The notes below the pieces were generated by a model. The model had not been told where the DNA came from, searched no databases, and saw nothing but the letters and a program-made list of their open reading frames with translations. DNA of 64,000 bases from contig NZ_JACCBI010000001.1 of the NCBI RefSeq assembly GCF_013407835.1, forward strand, positions 3,224,001 through 3,288,000. The letters are read 5' to 3'. Position 1 is the stretch's first letter. The number at the start of each line of letters is the position of its first letter. This document shows, one piece after another, positions 47,646-57,180 of this stretch. This DNA comes from Agromyces atrinae (GTDB lineage: Bacteria > Actinomycetota > Actinomycetes > Actinomycetales > Microbacteriaceae). A program made the position numbers and the translations under genes.

Positions 47646-50111
47646 ATGCGCACCACGCTGGACCTGGGCGGACGATGGACCTGGTCGGTCGACGAGACCG
47701 GCCCGACACCCGTGCCCGCGGAGGCGCGGTCGCTCATCGGCCGCGAGATCGATGCCCACGTGCCGGGCGCCCTGCACGCCGACCTCCTCGCTGCGGGAGT
47801 CATCCCCGACCCCCTCGTCGACAGCAATGAAGACCTCGTCGGCTGGGTCTCGCGCTGTGACTGGCTGCTCCGCCGCCGCATCGACCGACCGGCCGACGCC
47901 GAGCGGGTCGACCTCGTGTTCGACGGCATCGACACGGTCGCCGCCGTCACCCTGAACGGACACACGCTCGGCACCGTGCGCAACATGCACCGCACCGCGC
48001 GATTCGACGTCTCGTCGGTGATCGCCGACGACACCCTCGTCGAGGTGCGGTTCACCTCGCCGTATACAGAGGCCGAGAAGTGGGAGCGCGAGCTCGGCGC
48101 GAGGCCGAGCGCCTACCCCGAGCCGTTCGCGTTCATCCGAAAGATGGCCAGCAGCTTCGGCTGGGACTGGGGGCCGACGCTCCCCGGGTGCGGACTGTGG
48201 AGGGATGTCAGGCTCGAGGCGTGGAGCACGGCGCGCGTCAGCGCGGTGAGACCCCTCGTCGACGTCTTCGAAGACACCGGCATCCTCACCGCGCACATCG
48301 ACATCGAACGCGCCGCGTCCGGCGAGGCGCTGCCGCTCCACCTCGAGGTCGACGTCGCCGGTCACGCCGTGCACGTCGAGGTTCCGCCGGGGGAGTCGAC
48401 CGCGACGGTCGTCGTCGACGTTCCCGACGTGCGGCGCTGGTTCCCGCGCAGCCTCGGAGAGCCGCACACCTACCCCGTGGCGATCTCGCTGTGGGCGCAC
48501 GGCGAACGCCTCGACGAACGCGACACCCGGGTCGGATTCCGCACGATCTCGGTCGACCGCACCCCCGACGACCTCGGTACGCCGTTCGTCGTCACCGTGA
48601 ACGACCGGCCCCTGTTCATCAAGGGCGTCAACTGGATTCCCGAGAGCGTCTTCCCCGGCACCGTGCCGGCCGAGCGGGTGCGGGCCCGACTCGAGCAGGC
48701 CGCCGACGCGAACGTCGACCTCGTGCGCGTGTGGGGCGGTGGCGTCTACGAGAGCGACGAATTCTACGACGCGTGCGACGAACTGGGCCTCCTCGTCTGG
48801 CAGGACTTCCTCTTCGCGTGCGCGGCGTACCCGGAGGAGGAGCCGATCCGTTCCGAGGTGCTGGCGGAAGCCCGGGAGAACATCGTGCGCCTCAGCCCGC
48901 ACGCGAGCCTCGCCCTCTGGAACGGCAACAACGAGAACCTGTGGATGCGCTTCGACAAGGACTGGGCGGCGCAGCCGGGCGGCGACCTCAGCTGGGGAGA
49001 GCGCTACTACCTCGAGTGGCTGCCCGCGCTCGTGCACGAGCTCGACCCCACCCGCCCGTACACCGAGGGCAGCCCGTGGTCGGGCGACGGCGTGGTCGAC
49101 CCCAACGACGTCGACCACCAGACCTTCCACTCGTGGGACGCCTGGAACGAGGACGATTACGCCGTCTACCGCGACAGCGCCCCGCGTTTCGTGTCGGAGT
49201 TCGGCTGGCAGGGCGCGGCGACGTGGCGGACCCTCCGCGACGCCATCACGGATGACGCGTTGCGCCTCGACTCCGACAACGTGCGTCACCACCAGAAGGC
49301 CATCGACGGGCACACGAAGATCGCCCGCAACCTCGCACGGCACCTCCCGGCGACCGACGACTTCGATCGCTGGCACCTGCAGACGCAGTGGATGCAGGTC
49401 GAGGCCGTGCGCACGGGAGTGCTGCACTGGCGCTCGAACTGGCCGCGCACGGCGGGCACGATCGTGTGGCAGCTCAACGACCTCTGGCCCGTGACCTCCT
49501 GGTCGGCGATCGACAGCGCCGGTCGGTGCAAGCCCCTCTACTTCGCGATCCGCGACATGTACGCCCCGCGCGCCATGACGATCGAGCCGACCGACGGAGG
49601 GCTCGAGCTCTGCATCATCAACGACCACGACGAGACGTGGGTCGGTTCGGCCCGCATCATGCGCCGACGCGTCGACGGCGAGGTGCTCTCCGATCGCACG
49701 GAGCCCGTCTCGGTGGCGCCCCGCTCCGTCATCCGTCTCGCGATGCCCGAGGGGCGCGCCGAGTCGGCGGATCGGAGCTCGGAGTTCCTCGCCGCAACCC
49801 TCGACGGCGAGCGTGCGCTGTGGTGCTTCGCCCCGCCGAGGATGCCGGGGGCGAGCGCTCCTCTCGACGTCGCCGTCACCGCGGTGCCGGGCGGTCTCGA
49901 CATCGTCGTCTCCTCCGACGGGCTCGCCCGCGACGTGCTCGTGCAACCCGACCGCATCCATCCGCGGGCGACCGTCGACCGCGGGTTCACGACCGTGCTG
50001 CCCGGCGAGTCCGCGACGTTCCGCGTGCGCGCACCGGAGAGCCTCGACCCCGAGGCGGCCCGCGGAGCGTTCGTCGTCTCGTCGCTGAGGGATATCATCG
50101 ATCCCGATTGA
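47646..50111 (+). CDS. GH2 beta-mannosidase
   Basis: 821 residues, cytoplasmic. The N-terminal jelly roll (CDWLLRRRIDRP; FDGIDTVAAVTLNG), the segment MASSFGWDWGPTLPGCGLW typical of beta-mannosidases, acid/base Glu430 (WNGNNEN) and nucleophile Glu518 (SEFGWQG). It releases mannose from the non-reducing end of beta-mannosides. The start has GAGGGAGAGGA upstream. A LacI regulator gene follows in the same direction; there is no dedicated transporter. Confidence 0.93.
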   Translation: MRTTLDLGGRWTWSVDETGPTPVPAEARSLIGREIDAHVPGALHADLLAAGVIPDPLVDSNEDLVGWVSRCDWLLRRRIDRPADAERVDLVFDGIDTVAAVTLNGHTLGTVRNMHRTARFDVSSVIADDTLVEVRFTSPYTEAEKWERELGARPSAYPEPFAFIRKMASSFGWDWGPTLPGCGLWRDVRLEAWSTARVSAVRPLVDVFEDTGILTAHIDIERAASGEALPLHLEVDVAGHAVHVEVPPGESTATVVVDVPDVRRWFPRSLGEPHTYPVAISLWAHGERLDERDTRVGFRTISVDRTPDDLGTPFVVTVNDRPLFIKGVNWIPESVFPGTVPAERVRARLEQAADANVDLVRVWGGGVYESDEFYDACDELGLLVWQDFLFACAAYPEEEPIRSEVLAEARENIVRLSPHASLALWNGNNENLWMRFDKDWAAQPGGDLSWGERYYLEWLPALVHELDPTRPYTEGSPWSGDGVVDPNDVDHQTFHSWDAWNEDDYAVYRDSAPRFVSEFGWQGAATWRTLRDAITDDALRLDSDNVRHHQKAIDGHTKIARNLARHLPATDDFDRWHLQTQWMQVEAVRTGVLHWRSNWPRTAGTIVWQLNDLWPVTSWSAIDSAGRCKPLYFAIRDMYAPRAMTIEPTDGGLELCIINDHDETWVGSARIMRRRVDGEVLSDRTEPVSVAPRSVIRLAMPEGRAESADRSSEFLAATLDGERALWCFAPPRMPGASAPLDVAVTAVPGGLDIVVSSDGLARDVLVQPDRIHPRATVDRGFTTVLPGESATFRVRAPESLDPEAARGAFVVSSLRDIIDPD

Positions 50112-50128
50112 AGGGCCCGGTACCGCAC

Positions 50129-51166
50129 ATGACGACCGCACGGCAGCCCCGTCGCGTCACGATCGCCGACGTGGCACGCGAGGCCCAGACGTCGACCGCG
50201 AGCGTCTCGTACGCCCTCAACGATCGACCAGGGGTGTCGCCGGCGACGCGCGAACGCGTGCTCGCCGCCGCGGCCCGCCTCGGCTGGTCGCCGACGAGCG
50301 CGGCGCGCGTGCTCGCGGGAGGCGGTTCGGGGGCGATCGGGCTCGTCGTCGGGCGCGACCCGCGCGAGCTCGCGATCGAGCCGTTCTACATGCAGTTCAT
50401 CGCCGGCGTGGAATCGACCCTCGCGGAGCGCGAGATGAGTCTGGTGCTCGAACTCGCTCCGAACGCCGATGCAGAGGTCGAGGCGATCCGGCGGTGGCAC
50501 CGGTCACGACGGGTCGACGGGGTGCTGCTGACCGACGTCATCCCGAACGACCCGCGGATCGCCGTGGCGCAGGAGTGCGGCATCCCCGCGGTCGTCATCG
50601 GCGACCCCGCGGCGGCCGCGGGGCTCACGGCGCTGTGGACGGATGACGCGAGCGCGATGGAACACGCCGTCGAGCATCTCGCGGCACTCGGGCACCGACG
50701 GATCACGCGGCTCACGGCGCCGGCGCGGTTCGCCTACACGGCCGTGAGGGATGCCGCGTTCGAGCGAGCAGCGCGCGCCCGGGGCATGGAGCCCGACATC
50801 GTGCGCACCGACCTGTCGCTCGAGTCGGGAGCCGCCGGCGCACGAGCCGTGCTCACATCGACGCGCCCCCCGACGGCCCTGGTATTCGACAACGACGTCA
50901 TGGCGGTCGCGGCCCTCACGGCCACCCACGAACTCGGTCTCTCGGTGCCCCGCGACGTGTCCATCGTCGCGTGGGACGACTCCCTGCTGTGCCGACTCGT
51001 CACCCCGCCCGTGACCGCCCTCGGCCACGACATCGTGGCGCTCGGTGCCCATGCCGCCCGCCGCATGCTCGCCGTGATCGACGGCGCCGAGCCGGCCGCG
51101 CACCAGGAGGCGACGCCGACCCTTCAGATCAGAGCCTCGACCGGCCCCCCGCCGGCCGAGGCCTGA
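50129..51166 (+). CDS. LacI-family regulator of the beta-mannosidase gene
   Basis: 345 residues. HTH at about residues 10-30 (VTIADVAREAQTSTASVSYAL), sugar-binding domain with GHRRITRLTAPARF and the typical DVSIVAWDDS near the C-terminus. It starts 17 bases after the mannosidase stop and probably binds CTTAACCGGTTAAG upstream, repressing its own operon. Confidence 0.92.
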   Translation: MTTARQPRRVTIADVAREAQTSTASVSYALNDRPGVSPATRERVLAAAARLGWSPTSAARVLAGGGSGAIGLVVGRDPRELAIEPFYMQFIAGVESTLAEREMSLVLELAPNADAEVEAIRRWHRSRRVDGVLLTDVIPNDPRIAVAQECGIPAVVIGDPAAAAGLTALWTDDASAMEHAVEHLAALGHRRITRLTAPARFAYTAVRDAAFERAARARGMEPDIVRTDLSLESGAAGARAVLTSTRPPTALVFDNDVMAVAALTATHELGLSVPRDVSIVAWDDSLLCRLVTPPVTALGHDIVALGAHAARRMLAVIDGAEPAAHQEATPTLQIRASTGPPPAEA

Positions 51167-51181
51167 CCCGTCCGACGCCCC

Positions 51182-52792
51182 TTACCAGCGGAGCGCGGGG
51201 TCCCAGCGCAACTGAGCGCCTCCGCGCTCGAGGTCGCGCTGGAAGTCGTCGAGGTGACGGGCGTCGGAACGCACCGCCGAGGGCTCGAGGCGGTTCGCGA
51301 TGCAATACGCCGCGAGCGCTCCCGCCGCTTCGCCGATCGACCACTCCACGGGCTGCAGTCGGTAGCTGCCGTTCGAGATGTGCGTCGTCCCGATGTTCTT
51401 CGCCGCGGGGATGAGGTTCCGCACCCGCTGCGGCACGAGCGCGCCGAGCGGGATCTCGAACGGCTCGGGCAGCCCGCCGCCGCCCGCACTGCCGCCCGTC
51501 GTCGCGTGCCGGTCGATCCAGTAGTAGTGGCCGACGCCGACCGTGTCGGGGTAGCGTTCCGCGCCGCGGCCGTCGCGGAGGTCGCGGTCGAAGTCCTGCT
51601 CGACGATCGTACGTTCGGCGCGGATGCGCCGGGATTCGCGGAAGTAGGGCATCATGGCGAATCCGTCCGCGGTGCCCGTCACGCGCGGTGCGAGCCGCAG
51701 GCCCGGCCACCCCGTACCGCCGTCGGGGCGCGGGGCCTCCGTCTGCAGCCAGTAGAGGAGCGATCGGCTGAGCTCTTTCGAGCCCGTCCAGTGGCTCGCG
51801 GCGTCGGGGGTGCCGAACAGTGGGCCGCCGACGTAGTCGTTCATGGGCCAGTTGACGATCACGACGTCGCTCTCGTACGTTCCGGGCTGGAACTGGCGGC
51901 GTGCAGCGACTCGACGATAGTTCCAGAGTTCGGGTGCCTCGCCCATGTTGCGGTGGTCGACGTCGATCGCGAACGGGTCGTCGTCGGCGTTGATGGTGAG
52001 CGTGTAGTCGCGTGCGATCGAGCCGTCGTGGGCGGCGCGGCGGAAGCCGAGCACCCGTTCGCCGTCGAGCTGCGGCGGCCGCCAGTCGCGGAAGTAGTCG
52101 TAGTCGGCGGGGCGATCGATCGTGTGGTCCTCGCCCGCGAGGTGTTCGACGGCGAAGCACCACGTGACGCTCTGCATGTCGAGCGGGTCGGCCTTCTCGG
52201 GCGCGCTCGGCTCGCCGGTGTCGCCCCGGCTCTCGCGGCCGGTGACGTGTTCGATCCCGCCGAGGTCGAGCAGGTCGCCGAGTTCGGTGGCGTCGATGAC
52301 GAAGGGTGCGGCGAGGTCGAGCTCGTTCCCCTCCGCGTCGCGCACGGTGACGCCGGTCACCCGGTCGCCCTCGGAGTGGACGGCGAGCGGCACCGTCTCG
52401 CGCATCACGACGAGTCGGCCCGCCGCTTCGTAGGGGCGCAGCATGCTGTGGATGACGGAGAGGATGACCGTCGGCTCGACGCTCAGCGGACTGACCCAGG
52501 CGGCGCCGGGGTTGAGGTGCGGATCGGCACGGGCGGCGTCGGTGAGCGGATAGTACGCCCGGTAGTGGTCGCGGACGAGATCGCGGAACCGGGCGTAGCT
52601 CTCGTTGCGGCCCGTCGTCTCGATGCGGCGGTGCTCGTCGCTCGGCACCAGCTGCGTGGTGAGCTGCCCGCCGAGCCATGGCGTCTGTTCGGTCATGATG
52701 ACGGACGCCCCGCGCCGGAGTGCCGCGAGGGCTGCGGCGACGCCGCCGACGCCGCCTCCGACGATGAGGAGATCGGCCTGCTGTTGTTTCAC
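51182..52792 (-). CDS. FAD-dependent oxidoreductase (PF12831-like)
   Basis: 536 residues from GTG 52792. The dinucleotide fold LLIVGGGVGGVAAALAALRRGASV is at the N-terminus; FVIDATELGDLLDLGG and IPAAKNIGTTHISNGSYRLQPVEWSIGEAAG near the C-terminus are typical of this family, found in polysaccharide-utilisation loci and often mislabelled xanthan lyase. No signal peptide, so cytoplasmic. The substrate is unknown; oxidation of an unusual sugar imported by the neighbouring ABC system is the best guess. It is divergent from a LacI gene with a shared regulatory region. Confidence 0.87.
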   Translation of the reverse strand: MKQQQADLLIVGGGVGGVAAALAALRRGASVIMTEQTPWLGGQLTTQLVPSDEHRRIETTGRNESYARFRDLVRDHYRAYYPLTDAARADPHLNPGAAWVSPLSVEPTVILSVIHSMLRPYEAAGRLVVMRETVPLAVHSEGDRVTGVTVRDAEGNELDLAAPFVIDATELGDLLDLGGIEHVTGRESRGDTGEPSAPEKADPLDMQSVTWCFAVEHLAGEDHTIDRPADYDYFRDWRPPQLDGERVLGFRRAAHDGSIARDYTLTINADDDPFAIDVDHRNMGEAPELWNYRRVAARRQFQPGTYESDVVIVNWPMNDYVGGPLFGTPDAASHWTGSKELSRSLLYWLQTEAPRPDGGTGWPGLRLAPRVTGTADGFAMMPYFRESRRIRAERTIVEQDFDRDLRDGRGAERYPDTVGVGHYYWIDRHATTGGSAGGGGLPEPFEIPLGALVPQRVRNLIPAAKNIGTTHISNGSYRLQPVEWSIGEAAGALAAYCIANRLEPSAVRSDARHLDDFQRDLERGGAQLRWDPALRW

Positions 52793-52817
52793 GGAAGAAC
52801 ACCCTTCTTTCCCGAGA

Positions 52818-52847
52818 ACTCTATGGATATTTCTCGAAGAGTTGCAA
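52818..52847 (-). promoter_or_regulatory. Promoter of the FAD-oxidoreductase gene with TTTCTCGA motif
   Basis: On the minus strand TTGCAA (52847-52842), 18 bases, TAGAGT (52823-52818). The spacer contains ATTTCTCGAAGAG (plus strand 52829-52841), related to ATTTTCTCGATAG in the binding-protein promoter. A site for the adjacent LacI protein is inferred. Confidence 0.55.
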
Positions 52848-52915
52848 GTAAAATCTCATGAAGGCGGTTCGGCCGCCATAGAATTCCAGGACTTGCAGTG
52901 ATCGAAGGGACAGGC

Positions 52916-53950
52916 ATGCGCGCGAAGGAGCGTCGACCATCTCTCGCCGAGGTGGCGGGCGAGGCGGGTGTCTCGATCTCGACCGTCTCGAAGGTCGTGA
53001 ACGGAGCCCCCGACGTCGCCGACTCGACACGGGTGCGCGTCGAGTCCGTGCTGCGCGACAAGCAGTACATGTCTCCCAAGCAGCGCTCGCGCAGCGACGT
53101 CGCGACCGTCGTCGTCGTCGTGGCGAGCTCGAGCCTCTCGTCCCCGCTCACCGTCGAGATGCTCCGCGGCACGATGCGCGCCGCGCACGAGGCGGGCGTC
53201 GAGCTCGTCCTGCTCGACCTTCCCGACGACGTGCCCGCCGTGGGATGGCTCGAGCGCACGAAGCGGAACGGCCCGACCGCCGTCATCGCGCTCAAGTCGC
53301 GCCTGCGCACGGAGGAGCGCGCGATGCTCGCGAAGGGCGGCGTGCCGCTCGTCGAGGTCGACACCTACCAGTTGCCCGACAGCGACTCGTACTCGGTGGG
53401 CGCGACCAACTTCGCGGGCGGAATGGCGGCGACCCAGCACCTGATCGGCCTCGGGCACCGGCGCATCGGCTTCCTCGAGGGGGTCGCCGACACCCAGGCC
53501 TCGGTCGCGCGCAAGCACGGGCACCTCGCCGCCCTCGCCTCCGCCGGCATCCTGCCGGGCGATGACATCGTGCACGACGGCGACTTCACCTACGAGTCGG
53601 GCATGCAGGCCGCAGAGGAGCTCCTCGGCCGGCCCGATCGGGTCACCGCGATCTTCGCGGCGAGCGACGCCCAGGCTGCCGGGGTGCTCGAGGCCGCGCG
53701 TCGCGCGGGGCTCTCGGTGCCGCGCGATCTCAGCGTCATCGGCTTCGACGACCAGCTCGTCGCCCGCATGACCGCGCCGCAGCTCACGACGATCCGCCAG
53801 CCCTCCGAGGCCATGGGGTCGTACGCGGTCGAGATCGCCCAGCGTCTGTTGTTCGGTTCGGCTCCCGCGACGTTCCACACCGACCTCGCGACGGAGCTCG
53901 TCGTTCGTGACTCGACGGCCCCGCCGGAAGATCTCGAAAATAACGCTTGA
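52916..53950 (+). CDS. LacI-family regulator of the FAD-oxidoreductase/ABC locus
   Basis: 344 residues from ATG 52916, with GAAGGG upstream; a GTG at 52898 lacks a site. HTH PSLAEVAGEAGVSISTVSKVV at about residues 9-29, then an effector domain ending ATFHTDLATELVVRDS. It lies between the FAD-oxidoreductase gene (divergent) and the ABC genes (same direction) and probably controls both. Confidence 0.92.
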   Translation: MRAKERRPSLAEVAGEAGVSISTVSKVVNGAPDVADSTRVRVESVLRDKQYMSPKQRSRSDVATVVVVVASSSLSSPLTVEMLRGTMRAAHEAGVELVLLDLPDDVPAVGWLERTKRNGPTAVIALKSRLRTEERAMLAKGGVPLVEVDTYQLPDSDSYSVGATNFAGGMAATQHLIGLGHRRIGFLEGVADTQASVARKHGHLAALASAGILPGDDIVHDGDFTYESGMQAAEELLGRPDRVTAIFAASDAQAAGVLEAARRAGLSVPRDLSVIGFDDQLVARMTAPQLTTIRQPSEAMGSYAVEIAQRLLFGSAPATFHTDLATELVVRDSTAPPEDLENNA

Positions 53951-53974
53951 TTTTCTCGATAGCTCTGGTACTTT
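53947..53974 (+). promoter_or_regulatory. Promoter of the binding-protein operon with TTTCTCGA motif
   Basis: TTGATT (53947-53952), 16 bases, TACTTT (53969-53974). ATTTTCTCGATAG (53950-53962) overlaps the -35 and spacer. An inverted GAAAAT/ATTTTC pair surrounds the end of the LacI gene. Confidence 0.55.
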
Positions 53975-54022
53975 TTCTTTCAGCGCGCGACACGGTGCGT
54001 CATGAGTCCGAAGGAGTACTTC

Positions 54023-55315
54023 ATGCGAGCTACCCGATCCCGAGTGGCGGCGATCACGCTCACCGGCGTTCTCGCCGTCTCGCTCACCGCATGTGCGGCG
54101 GGAGGGGAGTCCGGTGAATCCGGCCCTGTCGATCTGACGATGGCGCTCTGGTCGTCGAACGAAGACCACCTCGCGCTGCTCACGCAGATCGGCGACGCCT
54201 ACGTCGCCGAGCACGGCGACGAGGTCGCCTCCATCACGTTCGAACCGGTCACCAACCCCGACTACGTCGCGGGTCTCACCACTCAGATCGCCGGCGGCGA
54301 CGTTCCCGACCTGGCCTGGATCCCGGAGGCGAGCGGACCGGAGTTCGTCGACTCCGGCATCCTGCACAACGTCGGCGACACCCTGGAGACGACCGAGGGG
54401 TACGCGCTCGACGACATCCTCCCCGCCGCGCTCGCGCCCTGGCAGGACGAGGCCGGCGGCGTCTACGCCTACCCGTTCTCCAACTCGCCGTTCGCCCTCT
54501 ACGTCAACAAGGACCTCCTCGCCGCGGCGGGCCAGCCCGACGTGACGGCACTCGTCGGCACCCCCGACTACACGTGGCATACGGTCACCGACATCGCTGC
54601 GGCGACGGCGGGCGCGACCGGTTCGGTCGGTCTCAACATCCCCACGTTCAACCCGACGAACTGGAGCGCGGTGACGATGCTCGGCAACGCGTGGGGCGCC
54701 GCGCCGTGGTCGGCGGATGGGAAGACGTGCGAGTTCTCGTCGCCCGAGATGATCGACTACCTCACCTGGTACCAGGAGCAGATGACGCGCGGCGCGATTC
54801 CGCCGGTCTCGGGCAACGCAGCGCCGGCCGCGTTCGCGAGCGGTGACGTCGCCTTCAGCGTCGCGCAGCTCAGCCAGTCGGGAAGCCTCGACGACACCTT
54901 CGAGTGGTCGTTCCTGCCCCTTCCCGCCGGACCGGAGGGCTACCACCCGATCGTCGGCCAGGCCGGCGTGAGCGTGCTCGAGCGCAGCGCCCACACGGAG
55001 CAGGCCGCCGGGTTCCTCGCGTACCTGACGAACCCCGAGAACGCCGAACTCCTCGCCCAGTTCTTCCCGCCGCCCCGCGAGTCGCTGCTGAACGTCGAGG
55101 TGCTCTCGCAGGCCGCACCGAAGCTGTCGCCCGAAGAGATTCAGAGCGCGATCATCGACGTCGTGCCCGAGGCGACCGTGAAGCCGCAGAACGCCGTGCT
55201 CTCGCAGTTCACCGACGCGGTCCGTGCGGGCCTCGACCCCGTGTGGTCCGGCGGAGACGTCGAGACGGCCGTCACCGGCATCTGCGAGCAGATCTCCCCG
55301 ATCCTCGAGGGCTGA
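54023..55315 (+). CDS. ABC transporter substrate-binding lipoprotein
   Basis: 430 residues from ATG 54023 (GAAGGAG upstream; ATG 54002 is less likely). Lipobox LTAC (Cys24). The family 1 solute-binding pattern follows (QIAGGDVPDLAWIPEASGPEFVDSG). It captures an oligosaccharide or sugar acid for the two permeases encoded next. No ATPase gene is present. Confidence 0.92.
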   Translation: MRATRSRVAAITLTGVLAVSLTACAAGGESGESGPVDLTMALWSSNEDHLALLTQIGDAYVAEHGDEVASITFEPVTNPDYVAGLTTQIAGGDVPDLAWIPEASGPEFVDSGILHNVGDTLETTEGYALDDILPAALAPWQDEAGGVYAYPFSNSPFALYVNKDLLAAAGQPDVTALVGTPDYTWHTVTDIAAATAGATGSVGLNIPTFNPTNWSAVTMLGNAWGAAPWSADGKTCEFSSPEMIDYLTWYQEQMTRGAIPPVSGNAAPAAFASGDVAFSVAQLSQSGSLDDTFEWSFLPLPAGPEGYHPIVGQAGVSVLERSAHTEQAAGFLAYLTNPENAELLAQFFPPPRESLLNVEVLSQAAPKLSPEEIQSAIIDVVPEATVKPQNAVLSQFTDAVRAGLDPVWSGGDVETAVTGICEQISPILEG

Positions 55316-55320
55316 GCCGA

Positions 55321-56250
55321 GTGACGACACGCACCACATCGACAGACGGACGAAGAATCGTCCCGAGCCGGCGGCCGCGTCCTGACGCGGACCGCTGGCT
55401 CGGGGTGGCCTTCGTCGCACCCCAGGTCCTGGGCGTGATCGTCCTCGGCGTCATCCCCTTCATCTTCGTCGTCTGGTACAGCTTCAACGAGTGGCGACCG
55501 CTCACCGGCCAGATGGAGTTCATCGGACTCGACAACTACTCCCGGCTCGCCGCCGACCCCACGTTCTCGGCATCGATCGTCGCGAGCCTGCTGTTCAGCG
55601 CGGGAGTGCTGATCCTGAACCTCGTGATCGCGATCAGCCTCGCCGTTCTCCTCAACCGTCGGCTGAAGGGCATCACGGCCTTCCGCACGATCTTCTTCTC
55701 GCCGGTCGTCGTGTCGGTGGTCGCGTGGTCGGTGACGTGGGGCTTCCTCCTCGCTCCCGACGGCGGCCTGAACGGCGCGCTCGAACTCCTCGGGATCGAC
55801 GGGCCCAACTGGCTCGCCGACCCGTCGACGGCGCTCATCTCGCTCGTCGTCGTGCAGGTCTTCAAGGGCGTCGGCATGAACATGGTCCTCTTCCTCGCCG
55901 CTCTGCAGAGCGTTCCCGAAGAGATCCGTGAGGCCGCGCAGCTCGATGGGGCGTCACCGTGGCGATCGTTCTGGTCCATCACCGTGCCGATGATCGCTCC
56001 GACGATCCTCCTCACCGGCATCCTCACCACGATCGGCTCGCTCGAGGTGTTCGCTCCCGTGCAGCTGCTCACCGGCGGCGGGCCGGGCAACACCACGAAC
56101 GTGCTGCCGTTCTTCCTCTACCGCACCGCTTTCATCAGTCAGCAGTTCGGATACGCCAGCGCCATCGGCGTCGTGCTCTTCGCCATCATCCTGGCGCTCA
56201 CGATGCTGCAGTGGTCGACCCGTCGGAAGTGGGTGCACGATGAGGTCTGA
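55321..56250 (+). CDS. ABC sugar permease
   Basis: 309 residues from GTG 55321. Six membrane segments; EAA loop EEIREAAQLDGASPWRSFWSITVPM. It overlaps the next permease gene by eleven bases. Confidence 0.92.
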   Translation: MTTRTTSTDGRRIVPSRRPRPDADRWLGVAFVAPQVLGVIVLGVIPFIFVVWYSFNEWRPLTGQMEFIGLDNYSRLAADPTFSASIVASLLFSAGVLILNLVIAISLAVLLNRRLKGITAFRTIFFSPVVVSVVAWSVTWGFLLAPDGGLNGALELLGIDGPNWLADPSTALISLVVVQVFKGVGMNMVLFLAALQSVPEEIREAAQLDGASPWRSFWSITVPMIAPTILLTGILTTIGSLEVFAPVQLLTGGGPGNTTNVLPFFLYRTAFISQQFGYASAIGVVLFAIILALTMLQWSTRRKWVHDEV

Positions 56251-57103
56251 TGCAGCGAGCGCGGCGCGCAAGCGTTCGCGGGTCACCACGGTCACTCTCT
56301 ACGTGCTGCTCGTGGCCGTGTCCTTCCCTTTCCTCTATCCCACGCTGTGGATGTTCTTCTCGTCGTTCAAGCCGGCGAACGAGATCTTCCTGCAGCCGCC
56401 GACGTTGCTTCCCCGTGAGTGGACGCTCGACGGGTTCGTGCAGGTGTTCACCGCGCAGCCCTTCCTGCAGCAGTACGGCAACTCGATGTATATCGCCGTG
56501 ATCGTCACGGTGTCGTCGATCCTGCTGTCGGCGATGGCCGGCTACGCCTTCGCCCGCATCCGCTTCCCGCTGCGGAACTCCGCCTTCGTGCTCATGCTCG
56601 CGGCGATGATGGTGCCCGTCGAGGTGACGATCATCCCGATCTTCACGGCCGTGAACGCGATGGGCCTCAACGACACCCACTGGCCGCTCATCATCCTGCC
56701 GATCTTCGGGCCGACGTCGGTCGTCTCCGTGTTCATCTTCCGGCAGCACTTCCTGAGCTTCCCGCGGGACTACGAGGAGGCCGCGCGACTCGACGGGGTG
56801 AGCCGAGCGGGCGTGTTCTTCCGCATCGCCCTGCCGCTCGCGACGCCCGCGATCGCGGCGGTCGGCATCATGGCGTTCCTGCGCTCGTTCAACATGTACT
56901 TCGAGGCGCTCATCTTCCTGCGGACGCCCGAGAAGTTCACCCTCGGTCTCGCCATCACGCGCTATCAGGACTTCTACGGCGAGCAGATGTGGAACACGCA
57001 GCTCGGCGCGGCGTCGCTCACCGTCATCCCGATCCTCGTCGTCTTCCTCATCGCGCAGAAGCAGTTCGTGCAGGGCCTCGCGCAGACGGGACTGAAGGGC
57101 TGA
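56240..57103 (+). CDS. ABC sugar permease
   Basis: 287 residues, six membrane segments; EAA loop DYEEAARLDGVSRAGVFFRIALPL. It is the second channel subunit. The Tat-exported protein gene follows after 77 bases, in the same direction. Confidence 0.92.
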   Translation: MRSDAASAARKRSRVTTVTLYVLLVAVSFPFLYPTLWMFFSSFKPANEIFLQPPTLLPREWTLDGFVQVFTAQPFLQQYGNSMYIAVIVTVSSILLSAMAGYAFARIRFPLRNSAFVLMLAAMMVPVEVTIIPIFTAVNAMGLNDTHWPLIILPIFGPTSVVSVFIFRQHFLSFPRDYEEAARLDGVSRAGVFFRIALPLATPAIAAVGIMAFLRSFNMYFEALIFLRTPEKFTLGLAITRYQDFYGEQMWNTQLGAASLTVIPILVVFLIAQKQFVQGLAQTGLKG

Positions 57104-57180
57104 TCCGTTCGCCGCGGCGCTGCTGACCGGACGTCGCCGCGGCCACACCCCACCGGTCGCGAGACGAAGGAGTCCACACG

